Of a DNA stretch of 49,484 nucleotides, positions 34,353 through 42,408 are shown in pieces. Position numbers and translations under genes: made by a program. The stretch lies in assembly GCA_017305055.1 (NCBI GenBank), contig JAFKMZ010000022.1, positions 1-49,484 on the forward strand. Reading direction: 5' to 3'. This stretch comes from Lysobacterales bacterium (GTDB lineage Bacteria; Pseudomonadota; Gammaproteobacteria; Xanthomonadales; Rhodanobacteraceae). Numbering within the stretch: position 1 is the first letter of the stretch; every line of letters begins with the position of its first letter. The notes below the pieces were generated by a model, which saw only the letters and a list, made by a program, of their open reading frames with translations, made no database searches and was not told where the DNA came from.

Positions 34353-35555
34353 ATGAACCGTCGTCAATTCCTGCTTGCCGCCGCCAGTGCCGCCGCGGCA
34401 CTGCCGGCGTTGTCCTTCAGCGGACGGCTGTTTGCCGCGCCGGCCAACACTCCGCGTTTCCTGCTGGTGTTCCTGCGCGGCGGCTACGATTGCAACAATG
34501 TGCTGGTGCCGTACGCCAGCGATTTCTATTACGACGCGCGGCCCACCCTGGCGATCGCGCGACCGGACCCGGCAAACGCGTCGAGTGCCATCGCGCTCGA
34601 CGCGGATTGGGGCCTGAACCCGGTGCTGCGCGATTCGCTCTATCCGCTGTGGCAGAAGAGGCAGCTTGCGTTCGTGCCCTTTGCCGGCACCGACGACTTG
34701 TCGCGCAGCCATTTCGAGACGCAGAACCATATCGAGTCGGGCGAGCCCGCCACGCAGCACGCCGGCTTCCGCTCGGGTTTCCTGGCGCGCCTGTCCGGCG
34801 AGCTGACCGGCGTGCCATCGATTGCCTTCACCCGCAACCTGCCACTGAGCTTCCAGGGCGCAGGCAAGGACATCCCGAACATTTCGCTGAAGACCGACCC
34901 GAAGGCGCAGTTCAATGCGCGGCAGGCGGCGATCCTGAGCGGCATGTATCGGGGTACCCCGCTCGAGGCGGCGACGGCCGATGGCCTGGCGCTGCCCTCC
35001 ACCATTTCCGCCGACCTGCGCAACGAGATGCTGAAAGCCAGCGGCGGCGCCCCCAGCGCACGCAGTTTCGCCAGCGAAACCCGGCGCATCGCCACGTTGA
35101 TGCGCGACCAGTACCGGCTCGGCTTCGTCGACGTCGGCGGCTGGGACACCCACGTCAACCAGGGCAGCGTCACCGGCGGTCTGGCGAACAACCTGCGCAA
35201 TCTCGGCGAAGGCCTGGCGGCGTATGCCGAAGAGCTTGGCGAGACCTGGGCCGACACCACCGTGGTCGTGCTCTCGGAGTTTGGCCGCACGTTCCGCGAG
35301 AACGGCGACAAGGGCACCGACCACGGCCACGGCACGGTGCATTGGGTGCTCGGCGGCAACGTGCGCGGCGGGCGCATCGCCGGCGCACAGGTAGCCATCC
35401 AGCCGTCCAGCCTGCTGCAGAACCGCGACTATCCGGTGCTTACCCATTACCGCGATTTTCTGGGCGGCATGTTTGGGCGGCTGTGGGGCCTGTCGCCGGA
35501 TCGCCTGCAGGCGGTATTCCCGCAAGCCCGGCCGCGCGACCTGCAGCTGGTGTGA
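34353..35555 (+). CDS. DUF1501 family protein with Tat-type signal
   Basis: 400-aa exported protein of the alkaline-phosphatase-like DUF1501 family. The N-terminus MNRRQFLLAAASAAAALPAL is a twin-arginine signal. Core motifs are LLVFLRGGYDCNNVLVPY, HFETQNHIESG, VDVGGWDTHVNQG, VVVLSEFGRTFRENG and TDHGHGTVHWVLGG, with His and Asp residues placed for metal binding. It is the usual partner of DUF1800, which precedes it by 28 bp. The ATG at 34353 has GAGG about 8 bp upstream. Its biochemical role is not known. A gene remnant follows convergently 22 bp downstream. Confidence 0.87.
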   Translation: MNRRQFLLAAASAAAALPALSFSGRLFAAPANTPRFLLVFLRGGYDCNNVLVPYASDFYYDARPTLAIARPDPANASSAIALDADWGLNPVLRDSLYPLWQKRQLAFVPFAGTDDLSRSHFETQNHIESGEPATQHAGFRSGFLARLSGELTGVPSIAFTRNLPLSFQGAGKDIPNISLKTDPKAQFNARQAAILSGMYRGTPLEAATADGLALPSTISADLRNEMLKASGGAPSARSFASETRRIATLMRDQYRLGFVDVGGWDTHVNQGSVTGGLANNLRNLGEGLAAYAEELGETWADTTVVVLSEFGRTFRENGDKGTDHGHGTVHWVLGGNVRGGRIAGAQVAIQPSSLLQNRDYPVLTHYRDFLGGMFGRLWGLSPDRLQAVFPQARPRDLQLV

Positions 35556-35577
35556 AGCTGCTTCGACGCCTGGCTTG

Positions 35578-35784
35578 TCACCCGTCCCGGCCCTGGCTGG
35601 CGCCCTGCATGGCGCCCGAGGACAGCACGCGCCGGCCTTGCGCGCGGGGGACTGCATGCGCCAATGCCTGTTCGAGCTGGCCCTTGACCCGGTTGTAGAA
35701 CACCCGTGAATCCGCGTTGGCGTCCAGGTCGATGGCCTGAAACGCGGCGTGGCTGGCTGCCACCTTGATCGTGGTGCCGAGCAC
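35578..35784 (-). pseudogene. Truncated, twice-deleted copy of the NAD(P)-binding protein gene at 36364
   Basis: A 68-codon frame aligns with residues from LGTTIKVA to the C-terminus of the gene at 36364. It lacks two blocks, 24 residues after DLDAN and 61 residues after LEQALA, and the whole N-terminal NAD-binding part. Both losses are in frame and end at short repeats in the intact gene (around GTTGGCG and GCGCCAGCGC). Base differences from the intact gene show it is not a very recent copy. The RelE/RHH pair lies between the two copies. Confidence 0.9.
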
Positions 35785-35789
35785 ACGAC

Positions 35790-35811
35790 AATTGTCCCTG
35801 ACACCATTTCC
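35790..35811. repeat. Half-type repeat at toxin gene 3' end
   Basis: AATTGTCCCTGACACCATTT then CC, 10 bp before the stop of the minus-strand toxin gene. It resembles an arm of the GTGTCAGGGACAATT palindrome type. No partner arm is visible. Confidence 0.45.
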
Positions 35812-35820
35812 AGGGAGCGG

Positions 35821-36105
35821 TCAGTGCCGGTAGACCTCACGGCGGTTGCCAATGCGGACCACAAGAACCCGCAGGATGTCGTCCTGGATATCGCACAACA
35901 CCCGGTAATCACCCACACGGTAACGCCACAAGTCACCTAGCGGCCCAGACAGGGCCTTCCCTTGTTGGCGCGGATCGATGGCAGGTGCTATCCGCTCGCG
36001 GAGAAAAGCAGTGATGCGCTTTGCCGATTGCCGGTCCAGTTTGCCCAGCTGACGCACAGCCGATGCGGTCAGTTCAATCTGCCAAGCCAAGCTTGCGCTC
36101 CACAT
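35821..36105 (-). CDS. RelE/ParE-type toxin
   Basis: 94-aa toxin of the RelE/ParE superfamily. [40 protein letters not shown] and [20 protein letters not shown] follow the typical beta-strand order, ending in the usual RREVYRH. The start overlaps the antitoxin end by 32 bp if ATG 36105 is used; a TTG at 36090 gives a shorter and perhaps more normal N-terminus. It would cleave mRNA or poison gyrase; RelE is favoured by the sequence. It is the second gene of the pair, and the stop lies 10 bp from a half-type repeat. Confidence 0.87.
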   Translation of the reverse strand: MWSASLAWQIELTASAVRQLGKLDRQSAKRITAFLRERIAPAIDPRQQGKALSGPLGDLWRYRVGDYRVLCDIQDDILRVLVVRIGNRREVYRH

Positions 36106-36301
36106 CGCTCAGGCTGGTGACTGGTTCCTCTCCTTTGCGAACGCGCTCCAAAACATCGGCAGCCAGGTAGTAATCCTCAACGTCGTCCAGACCGCTGCGA
36201 ATGAGCTCGCGCAGATAGTAGGCCTTGGTGCGTCCTGTCCGGGCTGCAAGATCCTCAAGACGTTTCTCGATATCGGGCGCTATGCGAATCGATGTTGCCA
36301 T
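36074..36301 (-). CDS. Ribbon-helix-helix antitoxin (RelB-like)
   Basis: 75-aa antitoxin. The N-terminal ribbon-helix-helix reads [37 protein letters not shown] and [12 protein letters not shown], a dimeric DNA-binding fold. The C-terminal half ([20 protein letters not shown]) binds the toxin. It is first in the operon. The palindrome GTGAAT-N6-ATTCAC upstream (36316-36333) fits its operator. Length and order are normal, so the pair is probably active. Confidence 0.87.
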   Translation of the reverse strand: MATSIRIAPDIEKRLEDLAARTGRTKAYYLRELIRSGLDDVEDYYLAADVLERVRKGEEPVTSLSDVERKLGLAD

Positions 36302-36315
36302 GCGTGCAGACTCTG

Positions 36316-36333
36316 GTGAATGCGTGTATTCAC
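36316..36333. promoter_or_regulatory. Operator palindrome of the RelE/RHH pair
   Basis: GTGAATGCGTGTATTCAC has perfect 6-bp arms, 15 bp before the antitoxin ATG. Ribbon-helix-helix antitoxins bind such sites to repress their own operon. A -10 box is not clear. Confidence 0.6.
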
Positions 36334-36363
36334 TGTATCACAGCGCAAACGGCGCCTTGCTGG

Positions 36364-37041
36364 TCACCCGCCCCGGCTCTGGCTGGCGCCCTGCATGGCG
36401 CCCGAGGACAGCACGCGTCGGCCCTGCGCGCGCGGGACTTCATGCGCCAGCGCGGCCGCCACGTCGACTGCGGCGATGGCGCGCCAGGCGCGCGGAAGCA
36501 GCGGCCGCAGCACGCGATCCAGGCGATCGCCCCAGATTTCGCCGCGGCGCACGGCCTGGCCCAGCGCCGCGCGGTCGCCGCGCAGCAACGACGGCCGGGC
36601 GATGACCAGAGCGTCGAGATCGAGCTGCGCCAGCGCCTGCTCGAGCTGGCCCTTGACGCGGTTGTAGAACACCCGCGAATCCGCGTTGGCGCCCATGGCG
36701 CTGACCAGCCCGATGCGCCTCGCCCCGGCAGCGCGGGCGGCGCGGGCCACGGCCAGGTTGGCGTCCAGGTCGACAGCCTGAAACGCGGCCTGGCTGCCCG
36801 CCACCTTGATCGTGGTGCCGAGCGCCAGGTAGACCTCATCCACCGCCGGCAGCTTGGGCGACGCGGAAAAGTCCACCGGCAAGGCCACCAGTTTGGGGTC
36901 GGCTACTTCCAGCGCCCGCCGCGCCAGGGCGTACACCCTGGCCACGCCCGGGTCGGCGCACAGCCGCTGCACCAGCTGGCGGCCGACCAGGCCGGTGGCT
37001 CCCGCCACCGCCACGCTGCGCAACTGTGCCGTAGCCATCAT
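36364..37041 (-). CDS. NAD(P)-binding Rossmann-fold protein (HTATIP2-like)
   Basis: 225-aa short-chain-type oxidoreductase of the NAD(P)H-binding/epimerase group. The nucleotide motif is VAVAGATGLVGRQLVQRL (GXXGXXG), followed by YLALGTTIKVAGSQAAFQAV, RIGLVSAMGANADSRVFYNR with the Tyr-X3-Lys-like FYNRVKGQLE, and LVIARPSLLRGDR. The substrate is unknown. The start may be ATG 37041 or 37038. A twice-deleted copy of its 3' part sits at 35578 on the far side of the TA pair. Its 3' end starts about 62 bp from the antitoxin gene start, so the TA module abuts its 3' end. Confidence 0.83.
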   Translation of the reverse strand: MMATAQLRSVAVAGATGLVGRQLVQRLCADPGVARVYALARRALEVADPKLVALPVDFSASPKLPAVDEVYLALGTTIKVAGSQAAFQAVDLDANLAVARAARAAGARRIGLVSAMGANADSRVFYNRVKGQLEQALAQLDLDALVIARPSLLRGDRAALGQAVRRGEIWGDRLDRVLRPLLPRAWRAIAAVDVAAALAHEVPRAQGRRVLSSGAMQGASQSRGG

Positions 37042-37116
37042 GGATCACCTCTCCGCACGTGGCATGAGCATGCAGTGTGCAACACGCAGAGGAAATGGTG
37101 CCATGGACAATGACCC

Positions 37117-37169
37117 AGGAGCATCGTCGGTCCACAAGGGACTTCCTCCGGTCGCGAGCGGGCTCCCAC
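37117..37169. repeat. REP family B, long variant
   Basis: AGGAGCATCGTCGGTCCACA, AGGGACTTCCTCCGGTCGCG and AGCGGGCTCCCAC. Same layout as 18823-18876 and the in-gene copy at 33495. Confidence 0.78.
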
Positions 37170-37209
37170 CAACAGCGGGCGGGCGCACGTCGCGGTGCGC
37201 GCGGTGCCG

Positions 37210-37446
37210 TCAGGCTGACGGCAACTGGCCATCGTCCAGGTCACGGGCCACCTCGGCGCGACGGATCATCTGCTGCACCTCCGGGTCGGCGTGCACGGGC
37301 ATCAGCTCCACTTCGGGGTGCGCCCGCGCGAACACGCGGAAAATCTCGTCCGCAAACGCCTGCCCGATCCAATGCACTCCCGCGAAATCCAGCGCGACGT
37401 GGCGAAAGCGCCATTCGCGCCAGGGTCCATTGTCCTTCCCTGTCAC
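37210..37446 (-). pseudogene. DUF4325 (STAS-like) domain fragment
   Basis: The C-terminal 60 residues read HVALDFAGVHWIGQAFADEI, FRVFARAHPEVELMPVHADP and EVQQMIRRA, which is a clear DUF4325 domain. Upstream of about 37446 the frame has no family character and runs into the neighbouring gene, and no good start or ribosome site is seen. Whole DUF4325 proteins are normally longer at the N-terminus, often with a DNA-binding part. Either a short protein starts near GTG 37446 or this is a 5'-truncated remnant. Confidence 0.6.
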
Positions 37447-37483
37447 TTCGTGGAAGCTGGCCTGCCGGCGATGTTCTGGCTTT

Positions 37484-37726
37484 TCACCTGGGGTGTCCCG
37501 ATCGGCGGCCGGGCGGCAGCGCAGCCTGTGCCTTCGGCGGTGCCGCCATGGCAGAGGCAGCGTCGCGGGCCTTGCGTGCGAGCGCCAGGCCCGCCTGGAA
37601 GGCGTCTGCAGCCTGTGCTTCAGCGGAAGCGTCGCCAGCCGCTGCAACCAGGGCACTGAAGTAGACCGAGAACAACCTGGTCAGCACGTCGGCATAGGCG
37701 GACTGGATGATGTCCGTATCGTTCAT
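37484..37726 (-). CDS. Small Ala-rich protein overlapping the S53 peptidase stop
   Basis: 80-aa hypothetical protein. ATG 37724-37726 overlaps the TGA of the S53 gene (ATGA), a layout that implies coupled translation. The N-terminal half MNDTDIIQSAYADVLTRLFS is amphipathic; the rest is Ala-rich (AGDASAEAQAADAFQAGLAL) and would be helical. The C-terminus is basic (PGRRSGHPR). No family is recognised. It may be a partner, inhibitor or chaperone of the peptidase, by position only. Confidence 0.55.
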   Translation of the reverse strand: MNDTDIIQSAYADVLTRLFSVYFSALVAAAGDASAEAQAADAFQAGLALARKARDAASAMAAPPKAQAALPPGRRSGHPR

Positions 37727-39441
37727 GGCCGGCTCCCAGGCGCGCCGGAGGGCTTCGTCGGCTTCGTCGGCTTCGTCGGCTTCGTCGGCTTCGTCGGCTT
37801 CGTCGGCTTCGTCGGCTTCGTCGGCTTCGTCGGCTTCGTCGGCTTCGTCGGTTTTGGCTTTGGCTTCGGCTTCGGTTTTGGCTTCGGTTTTGGCTTCGGC
37901 TTCGGTTTTGGCTTTGGCTTTGGTTTTGGCTTGCCGGCGCCGGACTTGAGGGCGGCCAGCAGGGCCTGGCCGTCTGGACTGCCGAGGCCGGTACAGGCAT
38001 CCCAGCCCGGGCCGGCCTGATAGGCGCCGTTGTTGCCCTGGGTGATGTCGCGCAGGGCTGCCGCGGCGTTTTCGTACAGGGTGGTGTTGGCCAGGCCGAG
38101 CGGCGCGCCCAGTTGCTGGTTCAGGCGCGCGACCAGAGCGGCCCACAAGGGCGCGACGGCGCTGGTGCCGCCAACGACCTCGCTCTTGCCATCGACCAGC
38201 ACCTGGTAGCCGGTGAGCGGATCGGCGTTGCCGGCGACGTCCGGGACGCCGCGGCCGGCGAAGCCATCCGGTGCCGTGGGCACGCCGGCGGCATCCTGCC
38301 AGGACGGCCGCGGGAACGCCTCGCTGACGCCGCCGCCACCCGCCCCTTCGCCGGCGGCGGTCTCGTTCCACACCACCTCGCTGCTGATCCTGCCGCCGCT
38401 GGAAAGCAGCCGGCTGCCGCCGCAGCCGAGCACCGACACACTGGCGGCGGGGTAATCCACGTGGGCGGCCGAGCCGCTTTCGCCATCGCCCGAGCCACTG
38501 TCGCCACTGGCGACACACACGGTGACGCCGAGGGCGGCGGCATCCTGCAGTGCAGACTCCATGGCCGCGCGGGAGGCGGCGCTCCAACTGTCCTCCGGGC
38601 CGCCCCAACTGATCGACATGACCGTGGTGTGCGGCTGGGCGTTGTGCGCGGCCTGGGCGATCGCATCGTAGAAGCCCTGATCGGTATTCGGCGCGAAGTA
38701 CACGGCGAAGTTGGCCGCCGGCGCCAGGGCACCGGCCACCTCCAGGTCGAGCATCACCTCGGCGTCGGCAGTCGACCCTGGCTGGTTGCTGCCGCCATCC
38801 ACCGCCACCGCAGTGATTGCCGGCGTCGGCAGGCCGAGGCCCTTGAAGTAGGTATCCAGGTCGGCCTGCCGATAGCCGCCGCCCAGCTCGATGATGGCGA
38901 TCGCCTGGCCACTGCCGTCGCCCGGCGGGTACGCATACAGCGCGGCAACCTGCAACGGCGTGTACGACACCGCCGGCGCCGCCAGCGCGACGCGGAAATG
39001 CGGGTGCGCCACCGGACGCTGATCCAGGCCGAGCACCGCCAGCAGCGCCGGATCGGGCAGCACCGGGGCGCCCATGCAGCCGACAAACGGCGTGCCGCCC
39101 GGCGACACCTGGTAGCGGCCGAGGCGTACCCCAAAAGCCTGCTGCATGGCGTCGACGCTGCCGCGCCAGTGCAGCGAGCGGCAGGCCATGTCGCAGGCCT
39201 GCTCCTGCATGCCGTGACGCAAACCCAGTGCGCGCAGGCGTTTGACGTCGGCTGGATCGGCGCCGTAGCGCGCGGCAAAGTCGGCGCGGCGCGTCGTCGC
39301 CAGGGGCAAGACCAGAGATCGCCGACACCGCAATACCAGGGTCACATCCAGCGGCAGATCCGGCGCTGCCGCGCCAAGACAGCGCAGCGTGGCGGGCAGG
39401 ATCCGGCGCGCTGCCGAGGCGCTCGATGGTGGCTTGCGCAT
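37723..39441 (-). CDS. Sedolisin (S53) serine-carboxyl peptidase with Lys-Pro repeat tail
   Basis: 572-aa pro-kumamolisin-like peptidase. The propeptide covers about residues 1-150 (RRADFAARYGADPADVKRLR). The catalytic domain has TADAEVMLDLEVAG with the Glu and Asp of the triad, SISWGGPED with the oxyanion Asp, and EVVGGTSAVAPLWAAL with the nucleophile Ser. PGWDACTGLGSPDG holds the calcium-site end. No classical signal peptide is clear. The last about 70 residues are Lys-Pro and Thr-Lys-Pro repeats encoded by 6-bp and 9-bp tandem repeats. ATG 39441 has the strong site GGAGGA 9 bp upstream. It should work outside the cell at acid pH, as relatives do. Its stop overlaps a small gene. Confidence 0.9.
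   Translation of the reverse strand: MRKPPSSASAARRILPATLRCLGAAAPDLPLDVTLVLRCRRSLVLPLATTRRADFAARYGADPADVKRLRALGLRHGMQEQACDMACRSLHWRGSVDAMQQAFGVRLGRYQVSPGGTPFVGCMGAPVLPDPALLAVLGLDQRPVAHPHFRVALAAPAVSYTPLQVAALYAYPPGDGSGQAIAIIELGGGYRQADLDTYFKGLGLPTPAITAVAVDGGSNQPGSTADAEVMLDLEVAGALAPAANFAVYFAPNTDQGFYDAIAQAAHNAQPHTTVMSISWGGPEDSWSAASRAAMESALQDAAALGVTVCVASGDSGSGDGESGSAAHVDYPAASVSVLGCGGSRLLSSGGRISSEVVWNETAAGEGAGGGGVSEAFPRPSWQDAAGVPTAPDGFAGRGVPDVAGNADPLTGYQVLVDGKSEVVGGTSAVAPLWAALVARLNQQLGAPLGLANTTLYENAAAALRDITQGNNGAYQAGPGWDACTGLGSPDGQALLAALKSGAGKPKPKPKPKPKPKPKPKPKPKPKPKPKPTKPTKPTKPTKPTKPTKPTKPTKPTKPTKPTKPSGAPGSRP
37751..37933 (-). repeat. Microsatellite encoding the S53 Lys-Pro tail
   Basis: GGCTTCGTC repeats 11 times without a mismatch (37751-37849), read on the minus strand as Thr-Lys-Pro. 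Next to it GG(C/T)TT(C/T) units of 6 bp run to 37933, read as Lys-Pro. Units are multiples of 3, so copy-number change alters tail length without a frameshift. Confidence 0.95.
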
Positions 39442-39778
39442 GACGCTTCCTCCACGTGGCCCGAGGCCGCTGACGCTGCCGAGCATGCGCCGCGCCGCGT
39501 GAGCGATGAGTGACTGCAGGCCGGATCCGCCGTGCCCACCGCGCCGACCGTAGGGCGGCTCAAGGCCGCAGGCCGGAGCCGCCATGTCGCAATGGCGCAC
39601 CTGGCAACGGCGGCGGATCCGTCGCTGCGCTCCTTGATCCGCCCTACGCGACTTTTGGGTGCATCGCGCAAGCGTGTTGCCCACGGGTGGATCCGTAGAA
39701 AAGGGCCGGTAATTGCGGCGGCGCAGCATCGACGATGGCCTGCAAACCGCGCTGCGATGCGGAAAAGCGGATTTGCAC
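39442..39778. other. Intergenic region between S53 gene and TonB-receptor gene
   Basis: It contains a long imperfect inverted repeat bounded by CGTAGGGCGG (39549-39558) and CCGCCCTACG (39639-39648). This is a dispersed repeat type common in such genomes. No gene was recognised; promoters of both divergent genes should lie here. Confidence 0.55.
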
Positions 39779-39814
39779 CAAACATTCCAAATACATTGCA
39801 TTGTGGAATGTTTG
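39779..39814. promoter_or_regulatory. Operator-like palindrome upstream of the TonB receptor
   Basis: CAAACATTCCA (39779-39789) and TGGAATGTTTG (39804-39814) are perfect 11-bp inverted arms with a 14-bp spacer, about 80 bp before the receptor ATG. The arm shares TGGAAT and GTT with the sites next to the rpiR and iolC genes. It is a strong candidate for control by a dimeric repressor. Confidence 0.65.
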
Positions 39815-39892
39815 TTCGTATTCTTGGGTGGCCGACGCTTCGCCGTTGGGGCGCAGTCAGCCGTGGCGCACGTCTTGGGGAGTAGATGAACC

Positions 39893-42202
39893 ATGCACAG
39901 CTTTCGTCGAAATGCGTTGTATGCGGCACTCGTACTGAGCGGTTGTCTGCTGGCGGCTCCAGGCATGGCCATGGCCGCCGATGAGGGCAGCCCACAGCCG
40001 ACTCCGGAAGCCAGTGGGGAGGCGCAATCCAGCACCGGCGTGCAGACCAGCACCAGGGCGCAGGCCGGCAGCCAAAAACCGGCCAAGGGCGTCAAGCAAC
40101 TCAACGCCGTGCTGGTGACCGGCAACACCGTCAACCAGTTGGCGCCAAGCGCGCCGCCGCTGGAAGCCATCCAGCCGTCCTCGGTAATCGACACGCGCTT
40201 CATCCGCGACGCGCTGCGCATCGATTCCAGCTACGACGACATCGTCAAGTATTCACCCAGCGTCAGCGTCACCTCACCGGAGGGACCCGGGCTGGGCAAG
40301 AACGAAGGCATCAGCATCCGCGGCTTCCAGGACGGACAGTTCAACATCACCTTCGACGGTATTCCCTTCGGCAACGCCGCCGACCTGCACCACACCACCT
40401 CGGCCTACTTCAGCAACCACGTGCTGGGCCAGGCCCAGATCGACCGCGGCCCGGGCGGCGGCGACACCATCGGCAACGCCACCTTCGGCGGCACCATCGC
40501 GCTGCGCTCGCGCGACCCCGACCACGTGCCAGGCCTCACGCCTTACGTCACCCTGGGCAGCTGGGGCTACCACGCGGCGGGGCTTGCCGGCGATGGCAAG
40601 CTGGGTGCCAACACCAGCGCGTTCGCGGACGTGTCGCGGCAATCCAGCGAGACCTTTCTGAAAGGTACCGATGACCGGCGTGAACACGTGTTTCTCAAGA
40701 CCATCAGCAACATTGGCGCCACCAGCAAGCTGACTTTCGTCAGCAGCTACAACCAGCAGCACCAGAACACCGTACAGGGACAGACCAAGGCGCAGGTCAT
40801 CGAGTTCGGGCCGCGCTTCGGCCTCGGCAATGATCCGCGTACCCAAAACTACAAGGGCTACAACAACGCCGCGTATTACTCGAGCTTCACCTACGTCGGT
40901 TTCAGTTCCAGCCTGGGTGCATGGGACCTCGACAACAAGGCGTATTACGTCACCTTCAACCACTGGTCAAACAAGGCCAAGGACGCCAGCGACACGGACC
41001 CGGCGAACAATGGCGTGACCTTCTACGACGAAAATGGCAAGAAAGTCCGCAAGGTGGCGGAGGACGTTTCCGGCAAGCAGGCCGACTCTGCCTACCATGC
41101 CTTTGGCGATGTGTTCCGTCTGCAGCGTGAACTGGGCCCGGGCACCCTCAAGACCGGATTCTGGGTCGAACGCGACATCTTCCATCAGTACGCATTTGCC
41201 AAGGACCTGACCACCGGTGAGAACACTGGAACCAAGGAAGGGTCGCTGTATTCATATGACTTCCACACCACGGACGACACGGTGCAACCGTATGTTCAAT
41301 ACGATTGGGCGATCAACGACAGGTTCACCCTGAGTCCGGGTCTGCGCTACTCCCAGGTGACCCGCCACCTGAATGCGCCGATCAACAAGGCGGATGGCAG
41401 TGCCCTGTACACCGAGGCAACCTACTCCAGCACCTTGCCCTCGCTGACCCTGCACGAGTGGATCACCGACAACTGGACCGCCTACATCCAGGCCGCCAAG
41501 GGCTTCCTGGCACCGCCGGTCGACGTCATCGAAGTCGCCGCCTCCAAGAACCTGACGCCGGAAATCACCACCAACTATCAGCTTGGCACGTCCTACGCCA
41601 CCTCCGCCTTCACCTTTGGCGCCGCCGTCTATTACATCGACTTTTCCAACATGCTGGTGGAAACCGAAGTACACACCGACCTGAGCAACGAGAACACCTA
41701 CATCAACGGCTCCGGTGCGATCTACCGCGGCCTGGAAATGGAAGCCACGGTCGCCTTGACCGACGCCATCAGCCTGTATGGCAATGCCAGCTACAACGTG
41801 GCCAAGTACAAGAATTCAAGTGTGCAACTCGCACAGACACCGAAGCTCACCGGCGCGCTCGGCGTGATCTACGGCCGTGAGCGCGGTTTGTACGGCTCGG
41901 TGATGAGCAAGTTCACCGGCCACCAATACGGGCTGGACAACATCACCGACGACGACGGCAACAGCGTGTTCGCCAACGGCGAGCCGCTGGGCGGCTACCT
42001 CGCGGTGGATGCCACCCTGGGCTATCGCAATCCCGATGGCGGCTTCACCGGCAAGGGCTATACCGTCAGCCTGGACATCAACAACATCTTCAACGTGCAC
42101 AAGCTCACCGAATACGCCGGCACGCAGAAGGTGAGCGGCGACGCCATGTATTTCGGCCTGCCCGGCCGCGGCGTCTTCCTCGACCTGTCGATGAAGTTCT
42201 GA
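39893..42202 (+). CDS. TonB-dependent outer-membrane receptor
   Basis: 769-aa outer-membrane transporter. A signal peptide (residues 1-29, ending AMAMAADEG) is followed by a short Gln/Ser-rich spacer, a plug domain (VTGNTVNQLAPSAPPLEAIQ, ISIRGFQDGQFNITFDGIPF, IDRGPGGGDTIG) and a 22-strand-type barrel ending in DLSMKF, the usual terminal aromatic. A TonB box may lie near NAVLVTGNT. The ATG has GGGGAG about 11 bp upstream. The next gene encodes a histidine acid phosphatase and inositol catabolic genes follow, so phytate or an inositol phosphate is the likely ligand; siderophore uptake is the main alternative. A perfect palindrome lies in the promoter region. Confidence 0.88.
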   Translation: MHSFRRNALYAALVLSGCLLAAPGMAMAADEGSPQPTPEASGEAQSSTGVQTSTRAQAGSQKPAKGVKQLNAVLVTGNTVNQLAPSAPPLEAIQPSSVIDTRFIRDALRIDSSYDDIVKYSPSVSVTSPEGPGLGKNEGISIRGFQDGQFNITFDGIPFGNAADLHHTTSAYFSNHVLGQAQIDRGPGGGDTIGNATFGGTIALRSRDPDHVPGLTPYVTLGSWGYHAAGLAGDGKLGANTSAFADVSRQSSETFLKGTDDRREHVFLKTISNIGATSKLTFVSSYNQQHQNTVQGQTKAQVIEFGPRFGLGNDPRTQNYKGYNNAAYYSSFTYVGFSSSLGAWDLDNKAYYVTFNHWSNKAKDASDTDPANNGVTFYDENGKKVRKVAEDVSGKQADSAYHAFGDVFRLQRELGPGTLKTGFWVERDIFHQYAFAKDLTTGENTGTKEGSLYSYDFHTTDDTVQPYVQYDWAINDRFTLSPGLRYSQVTRHLNAPINKADGSALYTEATYSSTLPSLTLHEWITDNWTAYIQAAKGFLAPPVDVIEVAASKNLTPEITTNYQLGTSYATSAFTFGAAVYYIDFSNMLVETEVHTDLSNENTYINGSGAIYRGLEMEATVALTDAISLYGNASYNVAKYKNSSVQLAQTPKLTGALGVIYGRERGLYGSVMSKFTGHQYGLDNITDDDGNSVFANGEPLGGYLAVDATLGYRNPDGGFTGKGYTVSLDINNIFNVHKLTEYAGTQKVSGDAMYFGLPGRGVFLDLSMKF

Positions 42203-42232
42203 CGGACCACCTGATCTGAATGCCGCGTGTCC

Positions 42233-42315
42233 TTGTAGGAGCCCGCTCGCGGGCGATGCTTTTGGTACCTTCGCACGACATAGCAAGAGCATCGCCCGCA
42301 AGCGGGCTCCTACAA
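42233..42315. repeat. Paired REP family B (REPIN-like hairpin)
   Basis: TTGTAGGAGCCCGCTCGCGG then GCGATGCT (42233-42260) pairs with 42288-42315 at 27 of 28 positions. The 27-bp centre would form a loop. It sits between the receptor and phosphatase genes and could separate their expression after cotranscription. Confidence 0.9.
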
Positions 42316-42408
42316 AAGCAGCTGCGAATCCGGCGCGAACCAGCGAGCCTCGACGATGGACCGTGAATCATCGTGCGGCCGGCACACCAGACCCCAAGGA
42401 CCAAACTG

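Noticed and set aside
37751-37849. CRISPR or integron-type array
   Set aside because: The 9-bp units are contiguous without spacers and keep a coding frame, so it is a microsatellite in a gene.
37707-37949. Plus-strand frame rich in Ser-Ala repeats over the S53 tail
   Set aside because: It is the complement of the Lys-Pro microsatellite, without start signals or any other feature.
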